Below, in pieces: positions 1 to 5,346 of a stretch of 5,346 nucleotides of DNA. The stretch is from Thermoplasmata archaeon (GTDB lineage Archaea; Thermoplasmatota; Thermoplasmata; RBG-16-68-12). The translations under genes were made by a program, and so were the position numbers. The notes under the pieces are model-generated. The model was not told where the DNA came from, ran no database searches, and saw only the letters and a program-made list of their open reading frames with translations. Numbering within the stretch: the stretch's first letter is position 1; each line of letters starts with the position of its first letter. The DNA lies in NCBI GenBank assembly GCA_021788795.1, contig JAJYKG010000161.1, positions 1 through 5,346 on the forward strand. The letters are read 5' to 3'.

Positions 1-1
1 A

Positions 2-1543
2 GACGACCTCGTGATCAATGGCGGGCTGAGCGTCAGCGGGCTCCAGCACGTGGGCCGCCTCCGGGGCGAGATCACCCTCGCCCAGCTTCTGACGAGGAGC
101 TTCCGGGACGAGGGCCGCAAGGCGACCCAGAGCCTGGTCCTCTACACGCAGGACGAGTGGAAGTCCAAGGAGGGCCAGATCTCCCAGTTCCCCGGCGACG
201 AGGGCCGCAAGTACATCGGACGGCGGCTCATCGACGTCCCCGACCCCAAGGGCTGCCACAAGAACTGGGTCGAGCACTACTGGGTCGACTTCGGCGGCGT
301 CCTCGATCGCTTCACCCCGGACATCCGCATCGTCACCACGACGGAGGCGTACCGGAACCCGGAGATGCAGGCGGTCGTGCGGGACCTCGTGTCCCGCGCG
401 GAGACCGTCCGCGCGACCGTGAACAAGTACCGCGCCCGTCACCCGTACCCGGCGGGCTGGCTGCCCTTCGAGGCCTTCTGCGAGCACTGCGGGAAGATCG
501 GCGCGAAGACCGTGGCGCTCCACGGGACGACGGTGGAGTACGAGTGCGGGAAGTGCGGCGCGAAGGGGACGTCGTCCCTCGAGAAGGGCAAGCTCAACTG
601 GCGGCTCGAGTGGGCCGCGCTCTGGAAGGTCTACCGCGTGGACATCGAACCGTTCGGCAAGGACCACGCCACCCCGGGCGGGTCGCGCGACTCGTGCAAG
701 GAGATCTGCGAGACGGTCCTGAACACGCGGGCGCCCATGGGCATCCCCTACGAGTGGGTCGCGCAGGCGGACCGCGGGAAGGAGCTCGGGGACATGGGCT
801 CCTCGGACTTCGTCGGCTTCACGCCGCGGGCATGGGTCGAGATCGGCGACCCGGAGGTCCTGCGCTACGTGTACGCGTTCAACCCGATCTTCCGCCGGAT
901 CGTCCTGGACCTGTCCCGCGTGGACGGGATGCACGACACCTACGATCGGGCGGAACAGCTGTACTATGCCGAGGAGCGGGAGGGCGACGAGGACGACCAG
1001 GCGCGGTCCTACGAGCTCGCGGCGCTCTCGTCCATCCCGGCCGAGGAGCCGTTCCAGCTCTCCTACCGCCACGCGTCCTTCCTCGCCCAGATCAGCCCGG
1101 AGGAGGACCGCCTCGAGTGGTGCCTGCGGCGCATGCGGGACACAGGCCTGCTCGACCGCGACCTCACGGAGTGGGAGCGGGCGCGGGTCGCGCGGCGGCT
1201 GGAGCAGTCCCGGACCTGGGTCGAGAAGTACGTCCCCGAGAACAGGGTCGTCCTCCTCGAGGCCCTGACGCCCGAGATCGAGACGGCCCTGGACGACCGC
1301 GACCGCACCGCGCTGCGCGCCTACCTCGACCGCGCCGCGAAGGCGGCGTGGACCGAGGAGGCGATCAAGGAGTCCATGGTCTCCCTCACCAAGGTCGGCA
1401 AGCTCCCCGTGGACACGAGCCGCTTCTTCCGCGACCTGTACCTCGTGCTCCTGGGGAAGGAGCGCGGGCCGCGCGCGGCCCCCTTCCTGGCGGTCCTCGA
1501 GAAGGACTGGGTCCTCAAGCGGCTCCGCGACGCCACCCGGTAG
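2..1543 (+). CDS. lysS: Lysyl-tRNA synthetase, class I (5'-truncated by window edge)
   Basis: This enzyme attaches lysine to tRNA-Lys in the cytoplasm using the class I (Rossmann) fold found in most Euryarchaeota and some bacteria, unrelated to class II LysRS. The reading frame is open from base 2 and 513 residues are visible. A GTG at 11 is an unlikely start, because the residues before it (DDL) continue into the conserved strand leading to the HIGH-like motif HVGR at about 47-58. Compared with Pyrococcus LysRS from memory, about 20 N-terminal residues are missing. Other family marks are VPDPKGCH (about 236-259), GKDHATPGGSRDS (about 656-694) and the C-terminal GKERGPRAAPFL (about 1454-1489). 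Two CxxC pairs (codons 479-490 and 545-556) form a zinc-knuckle-like insert. The KMSKS-equivalent loop reads DMGSSDF (791-811), lacking both usual lysines. The stop is TAG at 1541. The C-terminal half is the alpha-helical anticodon-binding region. The family call is firm; only the start is unknown. Confidence 0.96.
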   Translation, partial: DDLVINGGLSVSGLQHVGRLRGEITLAQLLTRSFRDEGRKATQSLVLYTQDEWKSKEGQISQFPGDEGRKYIGRRLIDVPDPKGCHKNWVEHYWVDFGGVLDRFTPDIRIVTTTEAYRNPEMQAVVRDLVSRAETVRATVNKYRARHPYPAGWLPFEAFCEHCGKIGAKTVALHGTTVEYECGKCGAKGTSSLEKGKLNWRLEWAALWKVYRVDIEPFGKDHATPGGSRDSCKEICETVLNTRAPMGIPYEWVAQADRGKELGDMGSSDFVGFTPRAWVEIGDPEVLRYVYAFNPIFRRIVLDLSRVDGMHDTYDRAEQLYYAEEREGDEDDQARSYELAALSSIPAEEPFQLSYRHASFLAQISPEEDRLEWCLRRMRDTGLLDRDLTEWERARVARRLEQSRTWVEKYVPENRVVLLEALTPEIETALDDRDRTALRAYLDRAAKAAWTEEAIKESMVSLTKVGKLPVDTSRFFRDLYLVLLGKERGPRAAPFLAVLEKDWVLKRLRDATR

Positions 1544-1544
1544 G

Positions 1545-1555
1545 AAAACTCAAAA
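1545..1555 (-). terminator. Possible T-run terminator for the minus-strand lipid operon
   Basis: On the minus strand this stretch reads TTTTGAGTTTT. It is the first pair of T-runs met by polymerase leaving the lipid-kinase gene, about 140 nt past its stop codon and beyond the tRNA gene. If used, the operon transcript would carry a tail antisense to the whole tRNA-Gln gene. The runs are only four bases each, so the call is weak. The same bases also form the proposed tRNA promoter. Confidence 0.25.
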
Positions 1556-1557
1556 TA
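1545..1557 (+). promoter_or_regulatory. Candidate archaeal TATA/BRE promoter for tRNA-Gln
   Basis: In a very GC-rich window this 42-nt gap holds an A-rich patch: GAAAAC (1544-1549), which could act as a BRE, and AAAATA (1552-1557) as a TATA-like box. The box centre is about 31 nt before the first base of the mature tRNA, which suits an archaeal TATA box placed about 25 nt before a start site just upstream of the tRNA. It is only 9 nt past the lysS stop. The match to consensus is weak, and read-through from lysS is a possible alternative. Confidence 0.45.
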
Positions 1558-1585
1558 CGACCTCCCTGATGAATCGCGGCCGAAC

Positions 1586-1684
1586 AGCCCCGTGGTCTAG
1601 CGGCCAATGATTCGAGGCTCTGGATCGGACCGCCAAGGTCCGAGGGGAGACCTCGCGACGGCAGTTCGAATCTGCCCGGGGCTA
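1586..1684 (+). tRNA. tRNA-Gln (anticodon CTG), intron-containing
   Basis: The cloverleaf is complete once a 26-nt intron is removed. The acceptor stem has 7 perfect pairs (1586-1592 with 1677-1683), with discriminator A1684 and no encoded CCA. The D arm spans 1595-1611, with G18-G19 at 1602-1603 and a T-T mismatch at 13-22, leaving three pairs including one G-T. The anticodon stem is five perfect pairs (1613-1617 with 1651-1655). Positions 32-37 are CTCTGG (1618-1623), giving anticodon CTG at 1620-1622, which reads the glutamine codon CAG. Position 38 is A1650. The variable loop is four bases (1656-1659). The T stem GGCAG/CTGCC (1660-1664 with 1672-1676) closes the loop TTCGAAT. The exons are 1586-1623 and 1650-1684, and the mature length is 73 nt. 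The A1-U72 first pair is typical of archaeal tRNA-Gln as I recall it. In Archaea this tRNA is normally charged by Glu-tRNA formation followed by GatDE amidation. It lies 42 nt after lysS on the same strand. Confidence 0.95.
1624..1649 (+). other. tRNA-Gln intron at position 37/38 with canonical BHB splice motif
   Basis: The 26-nt intron sits between tRNA positions 37 and 38, the commonest archaeal site. The predicted pre-tRNA fold is a canonical bulge-helix-bulge. The anticodon stem (5 bp) is followed by a 4-bp central helix of 1618-1621 with 1644-1647 (C-G, T-G, C-G, T-G). Three-nt bulges flank that helix: GGA at 1622-1624 and AGA at 1648-1650. A 7-bp intron helix (1625-1631 with 1637-1643) is capped by the loop GCCAA (1632-1636). 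Cleavage between the second and third bulge bases falls exactly at 1623/1624 and 1649/1650. This is the substrate form for the archaeal EndA splicing endonuclease. The intron is too short to encode anything. Confidence 0.92.
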
Positions 1685-1687
1685 TCG

Positions 1688-1697
1688 TCCTTTTTCC
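1688..1697 (+). terminator. Short T-run downstream of tRNA-Gln
   Basis: A T5 tract (1691-1695) inside a pyrimidine stretch begins 7 nt after the tRNA discriminator base. Archaeal RNA polymerase terminates on short T-runs in the non-template strand without needing a hairpin, so this is the likely end of the tRNA transcript. It would also end any lysS read-through, since no T-run of this length on the plus strand was seen between the lysS stop and here. It abuts the stop codon of the convergent lipid-kinase gene. Confidence 0.5.
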
Positions 1698-2621
1698 TCA
1701 GTCGACCAGGCGGACGGCGTGCGGCAGGACCTCGAACCGCTGCGCGCGGCGGCCCACATACTCCCCGTCCAGGTCGATCATCTCCTCGCCCCCGTGGACG
1801 GCGAGCTCCCGTGCGCGGAACCACGTGATGTAGGGCAGGTCGAGGTGCTTCCCCTCCCGGAGGAGGTCCAGGTTCTTCCGGGTGGTCTTGAAGTCGATGT
1901 CCCCGATGACCACGACGTCGAAGAGGCCGTCGTCGAGCTCCGCATGGGGCGCGGGCTGGAGGCCCCCGCCGAAGAACCGCCCGTTCGCGACGACAAGGTC
2001 GTTCACGACCGCCTCCGTGCGCGGCCCCCCGTCCGCCGCGTACGTCATGTGCGTGTTCACGTACCTGGGGAGGGTGCGGAGGATCGCGAGGAGGAAGCTC
2101 GTCTTGCCCCCGAGGATCTTCGTCGTCCGGTTCACGCGGTCGACCACCGCGCCCCCGGAGCCCACCTCGGCGACGTTCAGGAAGTACCGCGACCGCGGCG
2201 CGCCCGCCTCGCTGTACTCGCACACGCCCGCGTCGATCGCACGGACCCGGTCCCCCTGGAGGCGGGCCACGAGGTCCTCCGGCCTCCGCGTCTCTCCCAG
2301 CGTCTTGATGAAGTCCGAGCCCGTGCCCAGGGAGAGCACCGCGAGGCGCGCCTCGGGGTTCCACGGCCTCCCGGTGCCGTCCAGGAGCCCGTTCGTCACC
2401 TCGTTCAGCGTGCCGTCCCCGCCCACGCTGACGACCGTCGTCGCGCCCTGCGTGACCGCGTCCTTCGCGAGCGCCGCGGCATGCCCAGGCCGCTCCGTCA
2501 TGCGCACGCCGAACGATTCGCCGAGATGGCGGCGGAAGTAGGCCTCGTAGGTCCGCCAGTGCCTTCCGGTCCGCCCGTTGCCCGAGACGGGGTTCACGAT
2601 GAACACGATGTCAGCGGTCAT
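1698..2621 (-). CDS. Diacylglycerol-kinase-family (YegS/DgkB-like) lipid kinase
   Basis: This is a predicted cytosolic or membrane-associated ATP-dependent lipid kinase of the DAGK catalytic superfamily, which phosphorylates diacylglycerol or related lipids to phosphatidic-acid-like products. The 307 residues match the usual 290-320 for single-domain bacterial and archaeal members. Visible motifs are an N-terminal strand and loop NPVSGNGRTG (residues 10-19), the nucleotide-binding signature GGDGTLNE (67-74), GTGSDF (99-104, where many homologues have GTGNDF), NGRFFGGG (213-220), PHAELDDG (225-232) and the C-terminal DLDGE (283-287). No membrane segments are obvious. The ATG start is preceded by a good Shine-Dalgarno sequence and lies inside the end of the dehydrogenase gene (11-nt overlap), so it is the last gene of the operon. 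With a GlpD and an AGPS-like enzyme upstream, an alkyl- or diradylglycerol is a sensible substrate, but that is inference. Members of this superfamily also phosphorylate sphingosine-like, phosphatidylglycerol and undecaprenol-type lipids, so the substrate is not settled by sequence. Confidence 0.92.
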   Translation of the reverse strand: MTADIVFIVNPVSGNGRTGRHWRTYEAYFRRHLGESFGVRMTERPGHAAALAKDAVTQGATTVVSVGGDGTLNEVTNGLLDGTGRPWNPEARLAVLSLGTGSDFIKTLGETRRPEDLVARLQGDRVRAIDAGVCEYSEAGAPRSRYFLNVAEVGSGGAVVDRVNRTTKILGGKTSFLLAILRTLPRYVNTHMTYAADGGPRTEAVVNDLVVANGRFFGGGLQPAPHAELDDGLFDVVVIGDIDFKTTRKNLDLLREGKHLDLPYITWFRARELAVHGGEEMIDLDGEYVGRRAQRFEVLPHAVRLVD

Positions 2622-4227
2622 GTCCCTCCAGGAACCTGCGGTGGTCCGCCACGAGCCCGCGGTACCCCTCGATCTCCGACTGCCGGCGGGCCGTATCCCA
2701 TCCCAGGCGGGATCCCATGCGCTCCGCGACCCGCGGAGCGGCGGCGACCCCCTGGTCCGCAGCCTCGTAGAACAGGCCGAGCCGCCGGACCATGACGTCC
2801 TCCAGGGTCATGGCCATCTCGCACTCCACCGCGGCGTCGACCTCCACCCAGAGGTACGGCAGCCCGGGCGCGATCGGCTCCAGGGCGGCGGACTCCTGGA
2901 GCCACGCCCGGAGGTCGCCCGAGGCGTGGCGGGAGGCGAGGGAGTCGGCGATGGCCGCCTCGATTCCCAGCCCGCGGAGGTCGGCCGCGGACCCCGCGTC
3001 CGGCCCGAGGCTCCCGCGGGCGGTGCTGCACGCCGCCTCGCGGCCCAGGATGCGGCACGCCCGGTCCACGACCTCCTGGGCCATCGCCCGGTGCGTCGTG
3101 AGCTTGCCGCCCGCGACGGAGAGGAGGCCGTCGGGGTCCTCGAAGATTTCGTGCTCGCGGGAGATGTCCGACTCCTCCTTCGCCCCGTCCTCCCGGATGA
3201 GAGGTCGAAGCCCGGCGTAGGCGCTCACGACGTCCGCGGGCTCGGCGCGGGCGTCGGGGAACGCCTCGTTCACCGCCTCGAGGAGGTACGCGACGTCCGC
3301 CGCCTCGGGGACGATCCGGTCCACGTCGCCCCCATAGTCCGTGTCCGTCGTCCCGACGAGGGTGAGCGGCCCCCAGGGGAGGACGAACAGCATCCGGCCG
3401 TCGCGCTTCGCGTTGAGGACGACGGCCTCGCGGTTGCCCACCTTCTCCCGCGGCAGAAAGACATGGATGCCCTTCGTGGGCCGCAGCGTCGGGGCCGCAT
3501 CGCCGCGGGAGCGGAGCCCGTCCAGCCAGACGCCCGTCGCGTTCACGACGAGCGCGGCGCGGACGTCGAACGCCCCTTGCGCCATGCGGTCCCGCACCCG
3601 GGCGCCGGAGACGCGCCCCCTCTCTCGGACCAGCTCCGTGACCTCCGCATAGTTGACCACCACGGCCCCGGCGTCCGCCGCGGACCGGACGACCGCGAGG
3701 ACGAGGCGCGCGTCGTTGGCGATCGCGTCATGGTAGAGGCCGCCGCCCCGAAGGCCGCTCTCCGAGAGCCGCGGCTCCCGCTCCCGCACCGCGTCCGGCC
3801 GCAGCCAGCGCCGCCTCGGGAGCACCCGGTCCCGCGACAGGAAGTCGTAGACCCAGAGGCCGAAGCGGAGCGTGGTGGGGCCCATGCCCCGTCCCTCGTA
3901 CGCCGGGATCGTGAACGCGAGCGGCCTCACCAGGGCGGGCGACCGCACGAGGAGCAGGTCCCGCTCCCGCACCGCCTGGCGCACGAGGCCGATCTTGAAG
4001 TTCTTCAGGTACCGCAGGCCGCCGTGCACGAGCCGCGAGGTCTTGCCGCTCGTCCCCGACGCGAAGTCGCCGCGCTCCACGAGCGCGGTCCGCAGGCCGC
4101 GCGTCGCCGCGTCGCGGGCGATGCCCGCCCCGACGATCCCGCCCCCGACCACGAGGACGTCGAAGGGATCGGACCGCAGCCGCGCCAGGCCCGCCTCGCG
4201 GTGGGCGGGCGAGAGCCTCGGCGTCAC
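2611..4227 (-). CDS. glpD: FAD-dependent glycerol-3-phosphate dehydrogenase (GlpD type)
   Basis: This enzyme oxidises sn-glycerol-3-phosphate to dihydroxyacetone phosphate with FAD, normally passing electrons to membrane quinones. The 538 residues fit the family range of about 500-560. The N-terminus carries the dinucleotide fold VVGGGIVGAGIARDAATRG (26-44) and the GlpD signature SGTSGKTSRLVHGGLRYL (58-75). Further marks are VNATGVW (228-234), TKGIHVFLPR (251-260), VGTTDTDYGG (291-300), AGLRPLI (338-344), VAGGKLTTHR (371-380) and the C-terminal-domain signature TLEDVMVRRLGLFYE (474-488). No cluster of cysteines like the BFD/2Fe-2S tail of E. coli GlpA is present (Cys only at 391, 400 and 469), so it is GlpD-like rather than GlpA-like. 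The chosen start is the GTG that overlaps the upstream stop as GTGA, and it gives a short normal leader before the FAD fold. There is no convincing Shine-Dalgarno before it, so translation probably depends on coupling to the upstream gene. It could serve glycerol catabolism or supply DHAP to the ether-lipid enzyme upstream. Confidence 0.94.
   Translation of the reverse strand: MTPRLSPAHREAGLARLRSDPFDVLVVGGGIVGAGIARDAATRGLRTALVERGDFASGTSGKTSRLVHGGLRYLKNFKIGLVRQAVRERDLLLVRSPALVRPLAFTIPAYEGRGMGPTTLRFGLWVYDFLSRDRVLPRRRWLRPDAVREREPRLSESGLRGGGLYHDAIANDARLVLAVVRSAADAGAVVVNYAEVTELVRERGRVSGARVRDRMAQGAFDVRAALVVNATGVWLDGLRSRGDAAPTLRPTKGIHVFLPREKVGNREAVVLNAKRDGRMLFVLPWGPLTLVGTTDTDYGGDVDRIVPEAADVAYLLEAVNEAFPDARAEPADVVSAYAGLRPLIREDGAKEESDISREHEIFEDPDGLLSVAGGKLTTHRAMAQEVVDRACRILGREAACSTARGSLGPDAGSAADLRGLGIEAAIADSLASRHASGDLRAWLQESAALEPIAPGLPYLWVEVDAAVECEMAMTLEDVMVRRLGLFYEAADQGVAAAPRVAERMGSRLGWDTARRQSEIEGYRGLVADHRRFLEGHDR
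2624..2629 (-). promoter_or_regulatory. Shine-Dalgarno of the lipid kinase gene, inside glpD
   Basis: On the minus strand the bases before the kinase ATG read GGAGGGAC, a strong match to the anti-SD of archaeal 16S rRNA, with only three bases between GGAGG and the ATG. It lies within the last codons of the dehydrogenase gene. It supports ATG at 2621 as the start and suggests that ribosomes can load here directly as well as by coupling. Confidence 0.7.
4224..4227 (-). other. GTGA stop-start overlap between AGPS-like gene and glpD
   Basis: The TGA ending the AGPS-like frame (4226-4224) overlaps the GTG beginning glpD (4227-4225). No good Shine-Dalgarno precedes this GTG; the upstream bases are only a loose G-rich stretch (TTGGGGCGG). 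Termination-reinitiation is therefore the likely way glpD is translated. This fixes the glpD start and ties the two proteins together in expression. Confidence 0.8.
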
Positions 4228-5346
4228 CGCGGCCGCCCCAAGAGCTTCCCGGGGTTCATGATGCCCTCCGGGTCGAGCTCGCGTTTCAGCGCGCGCAGGA
4301 CGAGCAGGCCGTCCTCCCCGACGACCTGGCCCAGGTACGGCGCGTGGTCCGCGCCGATCCCGTGGTGGTGGCTCAGCGCCCCGCCCGCGTCGAGGAAGGC
4401 CCGCGTGACCGCGTCCTTCACGGCCTCCCACTGCGCCAGCTCCTCCCCCTCGCGCGCCTTGCCGAAGAACGTGAAGTACAGGGAGGCGCCGTCCGGGTAC
4501 ACGTGGGAGACGTGGCACAGGACGAGGGCCGCGCCCCCGTGCTCCCAGAGGGCCTCCTGGAGCGCCTTGCCCCCCGCGCGGTAGACCGCCGCGAGGTCGG
4601 TCCACGACGCGGCGGTCTCGACCGTGTCCACGAGGATGCCGTGGTCGAGCAGGGAGTCCCGGAGGTACGGGGTCTCGAACCGCTCCGCGTACCACTGCCG
4701 CGCGGGCCCGGGGCCGAGGCCCCCCGCGGGCTTCGCGTGGCGGAGGGCGCGCCGCCGGCGGTGGGACACGCGGTCCGCGGATCCCTCGAAGGCCATGAGG
4801 AGCAGGCTCCCCTGCGCGAGGGAGTAGCCGCGCAGGGCGAGGACGCGGAGCCCGAGGCCCGCCAGACCGGAGGGGCGGTCCGGGTCGACCCCCGCCTGCA
4901 TGGAGGCGAACCGGGTCTCCTCCTCGTCGCTCAGGTAGGTCATGTCCGGCAGGGCGTCCTCCCGGGCCATCGCCCGCAGCGCGGCGAGTCCCTCCGCGAA
5001 GGACCGGAACAGCCGGGTCGCGAACCGCCGGGACGGAGGCACGGGGTGCGCGCGGAGCGTGGCCTCCGTGATGACGCCGAGGACCCCCTCGGACCCGAGG
5101 ACGAGCTGGAGCAGGTCGGGTCCGTGGTCCCGCCCGGGGAGGGCGCGGACCTCGAGGCCGCGGGCCGGGGCCGCGAGCCGCACCCCGGCGACGAGGTCGT
5201 CGATCCGGCCGTAGCGGTTCGAGAAGCTGCCCGCAGCCCGCGTCGCGATCCACCCGCCCAGGGTGGAGAACTCCCAGGACTGCGGGAAGTGCCCGAGGGC
5301 GAGCCCCTTCGCCTGGATGGCCTCCTCGAGGAGCGGACCGCGGATG
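4224..5346 (-). CDS. Alkyldihydroxyacetonephosphate synthase-like FAD-linked oxidase (5'-truncated)
   Basis: This is a flavoprotein of the VAO/PCMH FAD-binding family that most resembles AGPS, the enzyme that swaps the acyl chain of acyl-DHAP for a fatty alcohol to make the ether bond. The frame is open to the window edge. The last 373 residues are visible, and about 170-200 N-terminal residues, including the first part of the FAD domain, are outside. Visible are EFSTLGGW (residues 25-32 of the visible part), the FAD-domain motif GSEGVLGV (84-91), FETPYLRD (224-231), the strand SLYFTFFG (288-295), SHHHGIG (325-331) and a C-terminal DPEGIMNPGKLL. Aligned from memory with mammalian AGPS, the Arg of YLRD (229), the Tyr of LYF (290) and the His triplet (326-328) match R515, Y578 and H615-617, with nearly the same spacing. 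The position of R419 is Tyr137. It overlaps glpD by 4 nt. Simpler GlcD-like dehydrogenases are a possible alternative, but the His triplet and the spacing favour AGPS. Confidence 0.88.
   Translation of the reverse strand, partial: IRGPLLEEAIQAKGLALGHFPQSWEFSTLGGWIATRAAGSFSNRYGRIDDLVAGVRLAAPARGLEVRALPGRDHGPDLLQLVLGSEGVLGVITEATLRAHPVPPSRRFATRLFRSFAEGLAALRAMAREDALPDMTYLSDEEETRFASMQAGVDPDRPSGLAGLGLRVLALRGYSLAQGSLLLMAFEGSADRVSHRRRRALRHAKPAGGLGPGPARQWYAERFETPYLRDSLLDHGILVDTVETAASWTDLAAVYRAGGKALQEALWEHGGAALVLCHVSHVYPDGASLYFTFFGKAREGEELAQWEAVKDAVTRAFLDAGGALSHHHGIGADHAPYLGQVVGEDGLLVLRALKRELDPEGIMNPGKLLGRPR

Noticed and set aside
157..1569. Second plus-strand open frame (470 codons) overlapping lysS in another frame
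   Set aside because: The composition is almost only Arg, Gly, Pro and Ala, with no domain motifs. lysS in the other frame is unmistakable, so this is a GC-driven shadow frame.
1613..1643. Reading the tRNA without an intron
   Set aside because: CGAGG directly followed by a 7-base loop faces TCGGA, which does not pair (A-G and G-G mismatches). The stem is perfect only with CCTCG at 1651-1655.
1719..2795. Plus-strand 358-codon frame antisense to the lipid kinase
   Set aside because: It is Arg/Pro/Val-rich with no motifs. It runs opposite the kinase signatures GGDGTLNE and NGRFFGGG, and shows no Shine-Dalgarno or operon context.
2578..4584. Very long plus-strand open frame (668 codons) opposite glpD and the AGPS-like gene
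   Set aside because: Its translation is rich in Arg, Pro, Ala, Glu and Val with no recognisable family motif. It lies exactly antisense to genes with many conserved motifs. Long antisense frames are expected at about 70% GC.
5181..5183. GTG at 5183 as the start of the AGPS-like gene
   Set aside because: The frame continues upstream with conserved AGPS residues (EFSTLGGW, YGRIDDLV) to the window edge, so the true start is outside.
4228..5253. Upstream extension of the glpD frame to an 880-residue protein, as if an N-terminal fusion
   Set aside because: The extra N-terminal stretch is low-complexity Arg/Pro/Gly sequence lying in a different frame over the AGPS-like gene. The GTG at 4227 gives a normal-length GlpD and a GTGA overlap.
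1..5346. CRISPR arrays, insertion sequences, long direct or inverted repeats, attachment sites next to the tRNA
   Set aside because: None seen. The tRNA 3' end is not followed by an integrase, and no repeat of its 3' end was noticed elsewhere in the window.

Overview
The window looks like a piece of a GC-rich (roughly 70% by eye) archaeal chromosome. Two independent features point to Archaea. One is a class I lysyl-tRNA synthetase at the left edge. The other is a tRNA-Gln(CUG) gene interrupted after position 37 by a 26-nt intron that folds into a textbook bulge-helix-bulge (BHB). Class I LysRS also occurs in some bacteria, but the BHB intron does not fit Bacteria. A high-GC Thermoplasmatota-like lineage would be compatible. 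That placement is inference; the sequence alone does not fix the phylum.

Layout: positions 1-1543 (+) hold lysS, cut at its N-terminus by the window edge. After a 42-nt AT-richer gap with a plausible TATA element comes the split tRNA-Gln (1586-1684, +), followed by a short T-run. From 1698 to the right edge, three genes lie on the minus strand in the order (5' to 3') AGPS-like FAD-dependent oxidase, GlpD-like FAD glycerol-3-phosphate dehydrogenase, and diacylglycerol-kinase-family lipid kinase. The first is cut by the window edge at its 5' end. The first two overlap by 4 nt (GTGA) and the last two by 11 nt, so they form a tightly coupled operon converging on the tRNA.

The trio is the most interesting content. 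Alkyl-DHAP synthase (AGPS) makes the ether bond of bacterial/eukaryotic-type ether lipids from acyl-DHAP. GlpD interconverts sn-glycerol-3-phosphate and DHAP. The DAGK family phosphorylates diradylglycerols. Together they imply a module for sn-glycerol-3-phosphate-based alkyl-glycerol metabolism in an archaeon, where membrane lipids are normally built on sn-glycerol-1-phosphate. A similar set (glpD1, an AGPS-like flavoprotein and a DAG kinase) sits at Rv2249c-Rv2252 of Mycobacterium tuberculosis (from memory). The AGPS-like protein keeps the His-His-His triplet and the Arg and Tyr matching guinea-pig/human R515 and Y578, but has Tyr where the eukaryotic enzyme has Arg419, so its exact reaction is open.

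No mobile elements, CRISPR arrays or long repeats were seen, and no gene-free stretch exceeds 300 bases. The long open frames opposite the real genes are explained by high GC content.
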